Positions 1 through 9,205 of a stretch of 64,000 nucleotides of DNA are shown in pieces. A program made the position numbers and the translations under genes. The stretch is from Algihabitans sp965233705 (GTDB taxonomy: Bacteria > Pseudomonadota > Alphaproteobacteria > Kiloniellales > DSM-21159). The notes below the pieces were generated by a model that saw nothing but the letters and a program-made list of their open reading frames with translations, was not told the DNA's origin and did not search any database. Each line of letters opens with the position of its first letter. The first letter of the stretch is position 1. Location: contig CBDDTF010000004.1 in NCBI GenBank assembly GCA_965233705.1, positions 372,001-436,000 on the forward strand. Direction: 5' to 3'.

Positions 1-1215
1 CGCGGCGATGGCGCCGCCCATGGCCTCGATCCGCGCCATCTCGGCGCGGGCCTCGGCGCAGAGCCGCTCGACCCGCCCCTCGATCTCGGGATTGCCGGCG
101 AAGATGTCGCCGAACTCCAGCAGGTCGCTTTCATAGGCGACGATCTGCTGCAGGCGCAGCGACCACTGCTGGTCCCAGGGGCGCGGCAGGCCGAGCGCCT
201 CGTTCCAGGCCGGAAGCTGCACGGCGCGCGCGCGTGCGTCCTTGGAAAGGGTGACCGCCAGCATCTCCAGCAGGATGCGGTAGACGTTGTTCTCCGGCTG
301 CTGCTCGGTCAGCCCCAGGGAGTTGACCTGCACGCCGTAGCGAAAGCGCCGGTAGCGCGCCTCCTCGACGCCGTAGCGCGTGCGGCAGATCTCGTCCCAC
401 AGGCGGGTGAAGGCGCGCATCTTGCACATCTCGCCGATGAAGCGGATGCCGGCGTTGACGAAGAAGGAGATGCGCCCGACCGCCTTGGGGAAGTCCGCCG
501 GGTCGATCCGCGCCTGCAGGGAATCGAGGATCGCCACGGCGGTCGACAGGGCGAAGGCCAGCTCCTGCACCTCGGTCGCGCCGGCCTCCTGCAGGTGATA
601 GCTGCAGACGTTCATCGGGTTCCACTTGGGCACCTCGGTATAGGTGAAGGCGACCACGTCGGCGGTCAGCTTCAGCGAGGGCTTGGGCGGAAAGATGTAG
701 GTGCCGCGCGACAGGTACTCCTTGACGATGTCGTTCTGCACCGTGCCCTGCAGGGCGGCGCGGGCGACGCCCTGGCGCTCGGCCACGGCGATGTAGAGGG
801 CCAGCAGCCAGGGGGCGGTGGCGTTGATCGTCATGGAGGTGTTCATCTGCTCCAGCGGGATGCCGTCGAACAGCGCCTCCATGTCGCCGATGTGCCCCAC
901 CGGCACGCCGACCTTGCCGACCTCGCCCTTGGCCAGCGGGTGGTCGGCGTCGTAGCCGGTCTGGGTCGGCAGGTCGAAGGCCACCGAAAGGCCGGTCTGC
1001 CCCTTGGCCAGATTGCGCCGGTAGAGCGCGTTGGAGGCCTTGGCCGTGGAATGCCCGGCGTAGGTGCGCATCAGCCAGGGCTTGTCGCGCTGGGCGTCGC
1101 TGCTTGGCTGTCCGCTTCCCCGGCCTGCGCGCTCCGGGCCCTGGCGACCCTGGCTTTCGCTCGTGCGGGAGGCCGTCTGCTGCGCTGCGTCGGCACCAAG
1201 CCGCTGATCGGTCAT
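1..1215 (-). CDS. ecm: Ethylmalonyl-CoA mutase (MeaA-type B12-dependent acyl-CoA mutase), C-terminus outside window
   Basis: The visible 405 residues read as the substrate-binding TIM-barrel half of a coenzyme-B12-dependent acyl-CoA mutase. After a low-complexity N-terminal extension of about 45 residues comes KPWLMRTYAGHSTAKASNA (45-63), then GLSVAFDLPTQTGYDADHPL (75-94) and NTSMTINATAPW (125-136). The last motif is the MeaA/ethylmalonyl-CoA mutase version rather than the SVSMTMNGAV form of methylmalonyl-CoA mutase. In this pathway the enzyme turns (2R)-ethylmalonyl-CoA into methylsuccinyl-CoA. The divergent neighbours encode the enzymes just before (Ccr) and just after (Mcd) it, which supports Ecm over a generic mutase. 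The start is the only ATG before the conserved region. The cobalamin-binding domain lies beyond position 1, so its integrity cannot be judged. Confidence 0.9.
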   Translation of the reverse strand, partial: MTDQRLGADAAQQTASRTSESQGRQGPERAGRGSGQPSSDAQRDKPWLMRTYAGHSTAKASNALYRRNLAKGQTGLSVAFDLPTQTGYDADHPLAKGEVGKVGVPVGHIGDMEALFDGIPLEQMNTSMTINATAPWLLALYIAVAERQGVARAALQGTVQNDIVKEYLSRGTYIFPPKPSLKLTADVVAFTYTEVPKWNPMNVCSYHLQEAGATEVQELAFALSTAVAILDSLQARIDPADFPKAVGRISFFVNAGIRFIGEMCKMRAFTRLWDEICRTRYGVEEARYRRFRYGVQVNSLGLTEQQPENNVYRILLEMLAVTLSKDARARAVQLPAWNEALGLPRPWDQQWSLRLQQIVAYESDLLEFGDIFAGNPEIEGRVERLCAEARAEMARIEAMGGAIAA

Positions 1216-1585
1216 GCGATCCTCCAGTGGTATCACCAAATTTCTCGCGACACCCTTCTTGAGATGCAAAGTTTCTCGAAAGGCATTCAAGTCGCAAGAA
1301 ATGTGTTTTGTGCATTGCAAAAGCCATGGCCGGCCGGTAAGAGTCAAGCCCTCGGCGCGCGAAGCTGCCCCGGCCGGAGCGGCAGGTTATCGGAAAAGCG
1401 GCGGCGCGGGGAGGCGACGACGGCCGCGGCCGAAAAGGAACGCGGCGGAAGACGGGCGCGGTGGGCGACGGGCGGGACCCGGACCGCAGGGTGCGGTGCG
1501 CGCCGCGCGGCCACGGCGGACGAAGGCACGCGAGACGGGCGCGGCGCGCGCGGAGCGTGCCGTCAGGCGGAGGAATGAGCGAGCC
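1216..1585. promoter_or_regulatory. Divergent ecm/ccr control region
   Basis: This 370-bp gap separates the divergent ecm and ccr starts. Its ecm-proximal 110 bp are much richer in A+T than the surroundings. It carries an inverted repeat, TTTCTCGCGAC (1241-1251) against GTCGCAAGAAA (1291-1301), 10 of 11 positions matching across a 39-bp spacer. It also holds ATGCAAAG (1264-1271) and TTGCAAAA (1315-1322), which resemble the TTTGCAAA-type sites described for RamB/ScfR short-chain acyl-CoA regulators. That resemblance is inference. The ccr-proximal 200 bp are GC-rich and show only the ribosome site GGAGGA about 10 nt before the ccr ATG. No clear -35/-10 pair could be assigned. Confidence 0.45.
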
Positions 1586-2887
1586 ATGACCCAGCAGACA
1601 GCAGCCCAGGCGGAGACGGCCGACGTGGTGCAGTTGCATCCCGGCCAGGTCGCGAAGGACCTCTACGAGGTGGGCGAGATCCCGCCGCTCGGGCATGTGC
1701 CCAAGCAGATGTACGCCTGGGCGATCCGGCGCGAGCGCCACGGCGATCCGGACACGGCCATGCAGGTCGAGGTGGTCGACACGCCGGAGCTCGACAGCCA
1801 TGACGTGCTGGTCCTGGTGATGGCCGCCGGCGTCAACTACAATGGCGTCTGGGCGGCGCTCGGCCAGCCGATCTCGGTGTTCGACGTGCACAAGGCCGAC
1901 TATCACATCGCCGGCTCCGATGCGGCCGGCGTCGTCTGGGCCGTCGGCAGCAAGGTGAAGCGCTGGAAGGTGGGCGACGAGGTGGTCGTCCACTGCAACC
2001 AGGACGACGGCGACGACGAGGAATGCAACGGCGGCGACCCGATGTTCTCGCCCAGCCAGCGGATCTGGGGCTACGAGACGCCGGACGGCTCCTTCGCCCA
2101 GTTCGCCCGGGTGCAGGACCGCCAGCTCATGGCGCGGCCGCGCCACCTGACCTGGGAGGAGTCGGCCTGCTACACCCTGACGCTGGCCACCGCCTACCGC
2201 ATGCTCTTCGGTCACCGCCCGCACATCCTGCGGCCCGGCCACAACGTGCTGGTCTGGGGCGCCTCGGGCGGGCTGGGCTCCATGGCGATCCAGCTCATCG
2301 CCACCGCCGGCGCCAACGCCATCGGCGTGATCTCCGACGAGTCCAAGCGCGACTTCGTGCTCTCGCTCGGCGCCAAGGGCGTGATCAACCGCAAGGATTT
2401 CGACTGCTGGGGCCAGCTCCCGCCGGTCAACAGCGAGGACTACAAGCGCTGGTTCGCCGAGACGCGCAAGTTCGGCAAGGCGATCTGGGACATCACCGGC
2501 AAGGGCAACAACGTCGACTTCGTCTTCGAGCACCCGGGCGAGTCGACCTTCCCGGTCTCCTCCTTCGTGGTCAAGCGCGGCGGCATGGTGGTCTTCTGCG
2601 CCGGCACCACCGGCTACAACATCACCTTCGACGCCCGCTACGTCTGGATGCACCAGAAGCGCATCCAGGGCAGCCACTTCGCCAACCTGATGCAGGCCAG
2701 CCAGGCCAACACCCTGGTGGTGGAGCGGCGCATCGACCCCTGCATGAGCGAGGTCTTCGGCTGGGACGAGATTCCCGAGGCGCACATGAAGATGCTGCGC
2801 AACCAGCACAAGCCGGGGAACATGGCCGTGCTGGTGCAGTCCAAGCGTCCCGGCCTGCGCACCCTGGAAGACGCGGTCGAAGGCTGA
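1586..2887 (+). CDS. ccr: Crotonyl-CoA carboxylase/reductase
   Basis: This 433-residue protein has the usual length for Ccr, the NADPH-dependent enzyme that carboxylates crotonyl-CoA to (2S)-ethylmalonyl-CoA. It is a member of the MDR (zinc-less medium-chain reductase) superfamily. The NYNGVWA segment (84-90) lies near the acyl-CoA/CO2 pocket of the family, and VWGASGGLGSMA (223-234) is the Rossmann NADPH-binding turn. The acidic insert DDGDDEECNGGDPMFS (141-156) is typical of Ccr proteins and absent from simple enoyl reductases. The reading frame is open for 124 codons upstream, but the ATG at 1586 fits the family N-terminus and has GGAGGA at normal spacing. It is followed after 151 bp by mcd on the same strand. 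Confidence 0.95.
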   Translation: MTQQTAAQAETADVVQLHPGQVAKDLYEVGEIPPLGHVPKQMYAWAIRRERHGDPDTAMQVEVVDTPELDSHDVLVLVMAAGVNYNGVWAALGQPISVFDVHKADYHIAGSDAAGVVWAVGSKVKRWKVGDEVVVHCNQDDGDDEECNGGDPMFSPSQRIWGYETPDGSFAQFARVQDRQLMARPRHLTWEESACYTLTLATAYRMLFGHRPHILRPGHNVLVWGASGGLGSMAIQLIATAGANAIGVISDESKRDFVLSLGAKGVINRKDFDCWGQLPPVNSEDYKRWFAETRKFGKAIWDITGKGNNVDFVFEHPGESTFPVSSFVVKRGGMVVFCAGTTGYNITFDARYVWMHQKRIQGSHFANLMQASQANTLVVERRIDPCMSEVFGWDEIPEAHMKMLRNQHKPGNMAVLVQSKRPGLRTLEDAVEG

Positions 2888-3038
2888 GGCAGGGCGGCGC
2901 CGGCGCGCCCGGCTTGCCAGGCGGGGCCCGGCGCTCCAGTCTTGGCGTCCGGCGCCGGACCGCCCCCCGGACCGCCCCCGGGGCCGGCGCCGCAGCGCTT
3001 CGAACGACCCGAGCCGAGAGAGCGACGGAACACCCCCG

Positions 3039-4727
3039 ATGACCGAGACCGCCCTTGCCACGCCGGCCGCCGCGCAGGACGGCCTGCTGTTGCCCGACCT
3101 GCTGGAGCTGACGGCCCAGGCCATCCCCGCCGCCGAGGCCTTCGAGACGGCCGCCCGCGCCGCGCTGGCCCGGCGGGTCGCGCCCAGCGGCAAGGTCGAC
3201 GGCGCCGCGCTGGAGCGCGAGCAGTTCGCCGCCCACGGCCTGGCCTGGCTCGCCACCTACGTCGCCAGCCTGCGCGAGATGGACCGCTGGGCCCGGCGTC
3301 TGCAGGCGGAGGGCGGCCTCGGCGAGCTGGAGGGCCTGATGCTGCAGGCCGCCTTCGGCGAATACCTGCAGCAGATGACCGGCGGCATCGCCCTCAGCCA
3401 GGTCGAGGTGCTGCGCCCCAACGACCTGGGCCTCGACGCGGCGGCGCTGGAGAGCCTGCGCACCCCCGCCGTCTCCCGGCTGGTCGAGGGCGGCAACACC
3501 GCCGCGGTGCGCCTGCGCCTGGCCGAGCTGATCGCCGACGGCAGCTTCGGCGCGCGCGGCTACGACGAGACCGAGGCGATGATCGCCGAGCAGTTCCGCA
3601 AGGTGGCCGACGCCTATGTCGAGGACGCGCAGGCCTGGCACCTGGCCGACGCGCTGATCCCGCTGGAGGTGGTGCAGCAGCTCGCCGAGCTCGGCGTCTT
3701 CGGCCTGACGGTGCCCGAGGACTGGGGCGGCCTGGGCATGGGCAAGACGGCCATGTGCGTGGTCACCGAGGAGTTGAGCCGCGCCTACATCGGCCTCGGC
3801 TCGCTCGGCACCCGCTCGGAGATCGCCGCCGAGCTGATCCGCCTTGGCGGGACCGAGGCGCAGAAGCGCACATACCTGCCGAAGATCGCCAGCGGCGAGA
3901 TCCTGCCCACGGCGGTCTTCACCGAGCCCAACACCGGCTCCGACCTCGGCAGCCTGCGCACCCGGGCGGTGCGCGCGGGCGAGACCTACCGCATCACCGG
4001 CAGCAAGACCTGGATCACCCACGCCGCGCGCAGCGACCTGATGACCCTGCTGGCGCGCACCGACCCGGACGAGGCCGGCTACAAGGGCCTGTCGATGTTC
4101 CTGGCGGAGAAGCCGCGCGGCACCGACGCCGCGCCCTTCCCGGCCGCCGGCATGAGCGGCGGCGAGATCGAGGTGCTCGGCTACCGCGGCATGAAGGAGT
4201 ACGAGATCGGCTTCGACGGCTTCGAGGTGCCGGCGGCCAACCTGCTCGGTGAGGTCGAGGGGCAGGGCTTCAAGCAGCTCATGGCGACCTTCGAGTCGGC
4301 GCGCGTGCAGACCGCGGCGCGCGCCGTCGGCGTCGCCCAGAACGCGCTGGAGTTGGGGCTGGTCTACGCCAACGAGCGCCAGCAGTTCGGCAAGGCGCTG
4401 CTGGCCTTTCCGCGCGTCGCCGGCAAGCTGGCCTGGATGGCGGTCGAGACCATGGTGGCGCGCCAGCTCACCCTCTTCGCCGCGCGCGAGAAGGACAGCG
4501 AGCGGCGCTGCGACATCGAGGCGGGGATGGCCAAGCTGCTGGCCGCGCGGGTGGCCTGGGCCAACGCCGACAACGCCCTACAGATCCACGGCGGCAACGG
4601 CTACGCGCTGGAGTACAAGATCTCCCGCGTGCTCTGTGACGCGCGCATTCTCAACATCTTCGAGGGCGCGGCCGAGATCCAGGCCCACGTGATCGCCCGC
4701 GGCCTGTTGAGCCCGGGCCGCAACTGA
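3039..4727 (+). CDS. mcd: (2S)-methylsuccinyl-CoA dehydrogenase (acyl-CoA dehydrogenase family)
   Basis: At 562 residues this is about 170 residues longer than ordinary acyl-CoA dehydrogenases. The extra N-terminal helical domain is a hallmark of methylsuccinyl-CoA dehydrogenase, which oxidises (2S)-methylsuccinyl-CoA to mesaconyl-CoA with FAD. The acyl-CoA dehydrogenase core spans about 170-555. It contains the middle-domain motif EPNTGSDLGSL (296-306), IHGGNGYALEY near 515-525 and FEGAAEIQ (541-548), the last in the conserved C-terminal helix. Location downstream of ccr and opposite ecm puts three consecutive steps of the ethylmalonyl-CoA pathway side by side. The ATG at 3039 has no strong ribosome site, so translation may depend partly on upstream transcription from ccr. 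The main alternative would be another long acyl-CoA dehydrogenase, which is less likely in this context. Confidence 0.9.
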   Translation: MTETALATPAAAQDGLLLPDLLELTAQAIPAAEAFETAARAALARRVAPSGKVDGAALEREQFAAHGLAWLATYVASLREMDRWARRLQAEGGLGELEGLMLQAAFGEYLQQMTGGIALSQVEVLRPNDLGLDAAALESLRTPAVSRLVEGGNTAAVRLRLAELIADGSFGARGYDETEAMIAEQFRKVADAYVEDAQAWHLADALIPLEVVQQLAELGVFGLTVPEDWGGLGMGKTAMCVVTEELSRAYIGLGSLGTRSEIAAELIRLGGTEAQKRTYLPKIASGEILPTAVFTEPNTGSDLGSLRTRAVRAGETYRITGSKTWITHAARSDLMTLLARTDPDEAGYKGLSMFLAEKPRGTDAAPFPAAGMSGGEIEVLGYRGMKEYEIGFDGFEVPAANLLGEVEGQGFKQLMATFESARVQTAARAVGVAQNALELGLVYANERQQFGKALLAFPRVAGKLAWMAVETMVARQLTLFAAREKDSERRCDIEAGMAKLLAARVAWANADNALQIHGGNGYALEYKISRVLCDARILNIFEGAAEIQAHVIARGLLSPGRN

Positions 4728-4792
4728 GGGCCGGAGCGGCGGTCGGGCCCTGCGCGCACGCCGCCGGGGGATCAGCCGGGGGCAGCCGGGGA

Positions 4793-7210
4793 TCAGCCGC
4801 GCAGGCTGCCGCCGGTCTGCTTCTCGACGGCGGCGACGATCTTCCGCCCCGTCGCCTCCAGGTCCTCGTCGGTCAGGGTGCGCTCCACCGGCTGCAGGGT
4901 GACCGCCAGGGCGATCGACTTCTGTCCCTCGGGCACGCCCTGGCCGCGATAGACGTCGAAGATCCGGGCGTCGGCGACCAGCGCCCTGTCGGCGCCCCTG
5001 GCGGCGCGCAGCAGCTTTTCCGCCGGCACGTCGTCGGCGACGAGGAAGGCGAAGTCGCGCTCGACCGGCTGGAAGGGCGAGAGGGTCAGGGCCGGCTTGG
5101 CCTTGCCGCCGTCCTTGCGCTTCGGCTCGGGGATGCGCTCCAGGAAGAGCTCGAAGCCGACCGCCGGCCCCTTCAGGTCGAAGGCCGCGAGGATGCGCGG
5201 ATGCAGCTCGCCGAAGGCCGCCAGCACCTTGGGGCCGAGGCGGAGCTGGCCCGAGCGGCCGGGGTGGTACCAGCCCGGCGCGTCGGCGCTGGTCTGCAGG
5301 TTGTCGACCGGCGCACCGGCCGCCTCCAGCACGGCCAGGGCGTCGGCCTTGGCGTCGAAGAGGTCGACGCTGCGCGCCTCGGCCGCCCAGTGGCGCGGGT
5401 GCACCCGGCCGCTGCGCAGGCCCGCGGCGATCAGGAGCTGGCCGTCGGGCGTGTCGTCGTTGTACTGCGGGCCGACCTCGAAGAGGCCGACGTCGGCAAA
5501 GCCGCGGTCGCTGTTGCGCGCCGCCGCCTCGATCAGCGTCGGCAGCACGCTGGGGCGCATGACGTTGAGCTCGCTGGAGATCGGGTTGATCAGCCGGAGC
5601 TGGGCGTCGGCGCCGCCGAACAGCCGCGCCTGGCGGTCGGAGATGAAGGAGAAGGTCACCGCCTCCTCCAGCCCGCGCCAGGCCAGCGCCGTGCGCGCCG
5701 CGGCGACGCGCCGCTGGCGCCGGCTGAGCGCCGGCAGCGGCAGGGTGGTGTCCAGCTCCAGCGGCATCACGGGAAGCTGCTCGTAGCCGACGATGCGCAG
5801 CACCTCCTCGACCAGGCAGGCCTCGCCCTCCAGGTCGGGGCGCCAGGTCGGGGTGGTGACCTGCAGGGTCTCGCCGGCGTCGGCCACCTCGCAGCCCAGC
5901 GCCTCCAGAATCGCCTGCTGGCGCGCGCCCGGCACCTCCAGGCCGCCCAGGGTCTCGCAGCGGGTCTTGCGCAGGGTGATGCGCTGGCGCGGATCGGGGC
6001 GCTGGCCGGCGCTGACCGGCTGGCTCGCCTCGCCGCCGCAGAGCTGGGCGATCAGGCGGCTGGCGACCTCGACGCCCCAGACCGCGCTCTCCGGGTCGAC
6101 CTTGCGCTCGAAGCGGTAGCGCGCGTCGGAGTGGATGCCCAGCTTGCGCCCGGTGGTCGCGACCGCCACGGGGTCGAACAGGGCGACCTCCAGGAAGACG
6201 TCCGTGGTGGCCTCGGTGCAGCCGCTCTCCTCGCCGCCCATGACGCCGGCGATGCCCTCCGGCCCGGCGCCGTCGTCGATGATCAGCATCGCGGGATCGA
6301 GGCTGTAGGTCTTGCCGTCGAGCGCCAGGATCTCCTCGCCGTCGCGCGCGAAGCGCATGGTCGGGTCGGCGCTGACCTTGGCTGCGTCGAAGACGTGCAG
6401 CGGCCGGCCCAGGTCGTGGGTGACGTAGTTGGTGATGTCGACCAGCGCGGAGATCGGGCGCAGGCCGATCGCCGTCAGGCGGCGCTGCATCCAGGCCGGG
6501 GCGGGGCCGTTGGTCAGGCCGCGGAAGTGGCGCCCGGCGACGTAGGGGCAGGCACTCGCCGCGTCGGGGTCGATGCGCCAGGCCAGCGGCGAGTCGTAGC
6601 GGCTCTCGACCGGCTCGACGTCGAGCGGCTTGAGGCGGCCCAGGCCGGCGGCGGCCAGGTCGCGGGCGACGCCGCGCACGCCCAGGCAGTCGCCGCGGTT
6701 GGGGGTGATGGCGATCTCGATCACCGGGTCGTCGAGCCCCAGCACGGCGGACAGCGGCGTGCCGACGGCCGGCGCCCTGGCGCCTTCGGCTGGGCTCAGG
6801 TCGATGATGCCGCTGTGCTTGTCGCTCAGGCCCATCTCGCGTTCCGAGACCAGCATGCCGTTGGACTCGACGCCGCGAATCCTGCCCGGCTTCAGCTCCA
6901 TCTCGGTCCCGGGAATCCAGCTTCCCGAGGGGGCGAAGACGCCGATCATGCCGCTGCGCGCGTTGGGCGCGCCGCAGACCACCTGCACGGTGCCGTGCGC
7001 GGCCGTCTCGACGCGGCAGACCTTCAGGCGGTCGGCGTCGGGGTGCGGCTCGGCGGCGACCACCCGCGCCACGGTGAAGGGGGCCAGGCTGGCGGCCGGG
7101 TCCTCGACCCCCTCGACCTCGAGGCCGATCAGCGACAGCTTCTCGACGATGGCGTCGAGCGGAGCGTCGGTCTCCAGGTGGTCCTTGAGCCAGGACAGGG
7201 TGAACTTCAT
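4793..7210 (-). CDS. pheT: Phenylalanine--tRNA ligase, beta subunit
   Basis: This 805-residue protein is the full-length beta chain of the alpha2-beta2 phenylalanyl-tRNA synthetase. Visible parts in order: the N-terminal MKFTLSWLKDHLETDAPLD; a tRNA-binding OB-fold (about 40-150, with VCGAPNARSGMIG); the B3/B4 editing region (about 210-390, with GIAGVMGGEESG); the B5 and catalytic-like core; and a C-terminal anticodon-binding ferredoxin-fold (about 710-805, with FQPVERDFAFLV). It lies 13 nt downstream of pheS and is the last gene of the thrS-infC-rpmI-rplT-pheST cluster. The following 65 bp before mcd (convergent) contain no obvious intrinsic terminator. Confidence 0.97.
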   Translation of the reverse strand: MKFTLSWLKDHLETDAPLDAIVEKLSLIGLEVEGVEDPAASLAPFTVARVVAAEPHPDADRLKVCRVETAAHGTVQVVCGAPNARSGMIGVFAPSGSWIPGTEMELKPGRIRGVESNGMLVSEREMGLSDKHSGIIDLSPAEGARAPAVGTPLSAVLGLDDPVIEIAITPNRGDCLGVRGVARDLAAAGLGRLKPLDVEPVESRYDSPLAWRIDPDAASACPYVAGRHFRGLTNGPAPAWMQRRLTAIGLRPISALVDITNYVTHDLGRPLHVFDAAKVSADPTMRFARDGEEILALDGKTYSLDPAMLIIDDGAGPEGIAGVMGGEESGCTEATTDVFLEVALFDPVAVATTGRKLGIHSDARYRFERKVDPESAVWGVEVASRLIAQLCGGEASQPVSAGQRPDPRQRITLRKTRCETLGGLEVPGARQQAILEALGCEVADAGETLQVTTPTWRPDLEGEACLVEEVLRIVGYEQLPVMPLELDTTLPLPALSRRQRRVAAARTALAWRGLEEAVTFSFISDRQARLFGGADAQLRLINPISSELNVMRPSVLPTLIEAAARNSDRGFADVGLFEVGPQYNDDTPDGQLLIAAGLRSGRVHPRHWAAEARSVDLFDAKADALAVLEAAGAPVDNLQTSADAPGWYHPGRSGQLRLGPKVLAAFGELHPRILAAFDLKGPAVGFELFLERIPEPKRKDGGKAKPALTLSPFQPVERDFAFLVADDVPAEKLLRAARGADRALVADARIFDVYRGQGVPEGQKSIALAVTLQPVERTLTDEDLEATGRKIVAAVEKQTGGSLRG

Positions 7211-7223
7211 CGCGGGGCTTTCC

Positions 7224-8306
7224 CTACAGGCCGCGGACCAGCGAGGGCGCCTCCAGCGGCACGAAGCCGTAGTGGCGCAGCCAGCGCAGGTCGCTGTCGA
7301 AGAAGGTGCGCAGGTCGGGAATGCCGTACTTCAGCATGGCCAGACGCTCGATCCCCATGCCGAAGGCGTAGCCCTGGTAGACCTCCGGGTCGAGGCCGCA
7401 GTTGGCCAGCACCTTGGGGTGCACCATGCCCGAGCCCAGGATCTCCAGCCAGTCGGCGCCGGCGCCGATCTTCAGCGTGCCGCCCTTGCGCGCGCAGCCG
7501 ATGTCGACCTCGGCCGAGGGCTCGGTGAAGGGGAAGTAGCTGGGGCGGAAGCGCACCGGCAGGTCGTCGATGCCGAAGAAGGCCCGGCAGAACTCGATCA
7601 GCGTGCCCTTCAGGTGGCCCATGTGGGTCTTCTTGTCGATCACCAGCCCCTCGACCTGATGGAACATCGGCGAGTGGGTGGCGTCGGAGTCCGCGCGGAA
7701 GGTGCGCCCCGGGCAGATCACGCGGATCGGCGGCGTCGCCTTCTGCATGGTGCGGATCTGCACCGGGCTGGTGTGGGTGCGCAGCACCAGCGGCGCCTCG
7801 CCCTCGTCGCGCGGCGGCAGGAAGAAGGTGTCGTGTTCCTGGCGCGCCGGATGCTCGGGCGGGATGTTGAGGGCGTCGAAGTTGTGGAAGTCGTCCTCGA
7901 TGTGGGGGCCTTCGGCGACGGAAAAGCCCATCTCGCCGAAGATCGCCACCAGCTCTTCCACCGTCTGGCTGATCGGGTGGATGTGCCCGACGCTGAAGGG
8001 GCGGGCGGGCAGGGTGACGTCGACCGTCTCCGCCGCCAGCCGCGCTTCCAGCTCGGCCTCGGCGAGCGCGGCCTTGCGCGCCTCGATCGCCTCGGCGAGG
8101 GCGTCCTTGAGCGCGTTGAGCCGCTGGCCCGCCTCGCGCCGCGCATCCGGCGAGAGGCCGCCCAGCCCCTTCATCAGCTCGGTGACCCGGCCCTTCTTGC
8201 CGAGGACGGCGACGCGCACCTCCTCGAGGGCGCGCAGGTCGCCGGCCGAGTCGATCTGGGCCAGCAGCTCGCCCTTCAGGGCCTCGAGATCGGTTTGATC
8301 CAGCAT
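7224..8306 (-). CDS. pheS: Phenylalanine--tRNA ligase, alpha subunit
   Basis: This 360-residue class II synthetase alpha chain carries the aminoacylation site. An N-terminal coiled-coil arm covers roughly 1-90. The catalytic domain includes motif 2 (FRADSDATHSPMFHQVEG) and motif 3 (GMGIERLAMLKYG, from residue 316). The ATG at 8306 lies 22 nt after the rplT stop and pheT follows 13 nt downstream, so the three are almost certainly cotranscribed. Confidence 0.97.
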   Translation of the reverse strand: MLDQTDLEALKGELLAQIDSAGDLRALEEVRVAVLGKKGRVTELMKGLGGLSPDARREAGQRLNALKDALAEAIEARKAALAEAELEARLAAETVDVTLPARPFSVGHIHPISQTVEELVAIFGEMGFSVAEGPHIEDDFHNFDALNIPPEHPARQEHDTFFLPPRDEGEAPLVLRTHTSPVQIRTMQKATPPIRVICPGRTFRADSDATHSPMFHQVEGLVIDKKTHMGHLKGTLIEFCRAFFGIDDLPVRFRPSYFPFTEPSAEVDIGCARKGGTLKIGAGADWLEILGSGMVHPKVLANCGLDPEVYQGYAFGMGIERLAMLKYGIPDLRTFFDSDLRWLRHYGFVPLEAPSLVRGL

Positions 8307-8328
8307 GCCGGCCGCTCGCTCCCGCGGG

Positions 8329-8697
8329 TTACGCGGAGGCGCGGGCGGCCTTGGCCTGCGCCACCAGGGACCCGAAGGCTTCCGGCTCGTGCACGGCGAT
8401 GTCGGCCAGGACCTTGCGGTCGACCTCGATGCCGGCCTTGGTCATGCCGTCGATGAAGGTCGCGTAGGTCATCGCCTCGTCGTGCGCGCGCACGGCGGCG
8501 TTGATGCGCTGAATCCACAGGCTGCGGAAGTTGCGCTTGCGCGCCCGGCGGTCGCGGTACTGGTACTGCAGGCCCTTCTCGACCCGCTCGACCGCGACGC
8601 GGAAGACGTTCTTGCCGCGCCCGCGATAGCCCTTGGCGAGCTTGCGGACCTTCTGGTGCCGCGCATGGGCGGTCACACCGCGCTTGATGCGTGCCAT
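8329..8697 (-). CDS. rplT: 50S ribosomal protein L20
   Basis: This 122-residue protein has the L20 signature throughout: MARIKRGVTAHARHQKVRKL at the start, then GYRGRGKNVFRVA and RNFRSLWIQRINAA. L20 binds 23S rRNA early in large-subunit assembly. It follows rpmI by 33 nt. In several bacteria L20 represses its own operon by binding the mRNA ahead of rpmI. The leader between the promoter at 9074-9102 and rpmI is where such a site would lie, but I could not identify it by eye. Confidence 0.98.
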   Translation of the reverse strand: MARIKRGVTAHARHQKVRKLAKGYRGRGKNVFRVAVERVEKGLQYQYRDRRARKRNFRSLWIQRINAAVRAHDEAMTYATFIDGMTKAGIEVDRKVLADIAVHEPEAFGSLVAQAKAARASA

Positions 8698-8730
8698 GTC
8701 TGTCTAACTCCTCGGGTGGCCTGAGACGGC

Positions 8731-8931
8731 TCAGTCGTTCGGCAGGAAGTTCTTGCGGACGATCTTCGCGTCCGGCGCCGAAAGGATGATGGTCCCGCGC
8801 GAGTTCCGCAGCATCTTCTGCGAGCGCTTGCGCATGTTGTGGCGCCGGAAGGCGGCGCTGGCGCGCACCTTGCCCGAGGCGGTGAGGCGGAAGCGCTTCT
8901 TGGCTCCGCTCTTGGTCTTCATCTTCGGCAT
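8731..8931 (-). CDS. rpmI: 50S ribosomal protein L35
   Basis: This 66-residue protein begins MPKMKTKSGAKKRFRLTASG and contains the L35 family core RRHNMRKRSQKM. An ATG at 8931 gives the canonical N-terminus; the longer open frame upstream is not part of the protein. It is the first gene of an rpmI-rplT-pheST unit with its own promoter 140 bp upstream, although read-through from infC is also possible. Confidence 0.97.
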   Translation of the reverse strand: MPKMKTKSGAKKRFRLTASGKVRASAAFRRHNMRKRSQKMLRNSRGTIILSAPDAKIVRKNFLPND

Positions 8932-9073
8932 TTCGTCCTCTTGTGTCGTCGTTGGCGAAGAGCCGCGGCGCCCGTCGGGGCGCCCGGCGGCGAGCGACTG
9001 GGCATGCCGCAGCCGCGCCGCTCGCGAAAAACCGGCGGCCGCGCCGGGGTCGGCACGGCCGTCGGGAGCGCGG

Positions 9074-9102
9074 GTTATAGCCCCACGCCGGTGGGCTTGC
9101 AA
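9074..9102 (-). promoter_or_regulatory. Sigma-70-type promoter of rpmI-rplT-pheST
   Basis: On the minus strand the infC-rpmI gap contains TTGCAA (9097-9102), 17 bp, then TATAAC (9074-9079). This near-consensus pair stands out in otherwise GC-rich DNA. Transcription would begin near 9067 and give a leader of about 135 nt before rpmI. That is long enough for an L20-type autoregulatory structure. Confidence 0.7.
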
Positions 9103-9205
9103 GGGGTCGGACCGGCGCCCCGGCAGGCCGCCGGTCGGCGCCCGCGCCAGGGCGGTTTCCGACCGTCCGGACCCGCGTCGGCGAGTCCGCCGGTCACCCC
9201 CTGCT

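Noticed and set aside
131..3256. 1041-codon open frame on the minus strand across ecm, ccr and mcd
   Set aside because: It is the antisense of ccr and mcd and out of frame with ecm; the translation is Arg/Ala/Gly-rich with no family motif. Long antisense frames are expected at this GC content.
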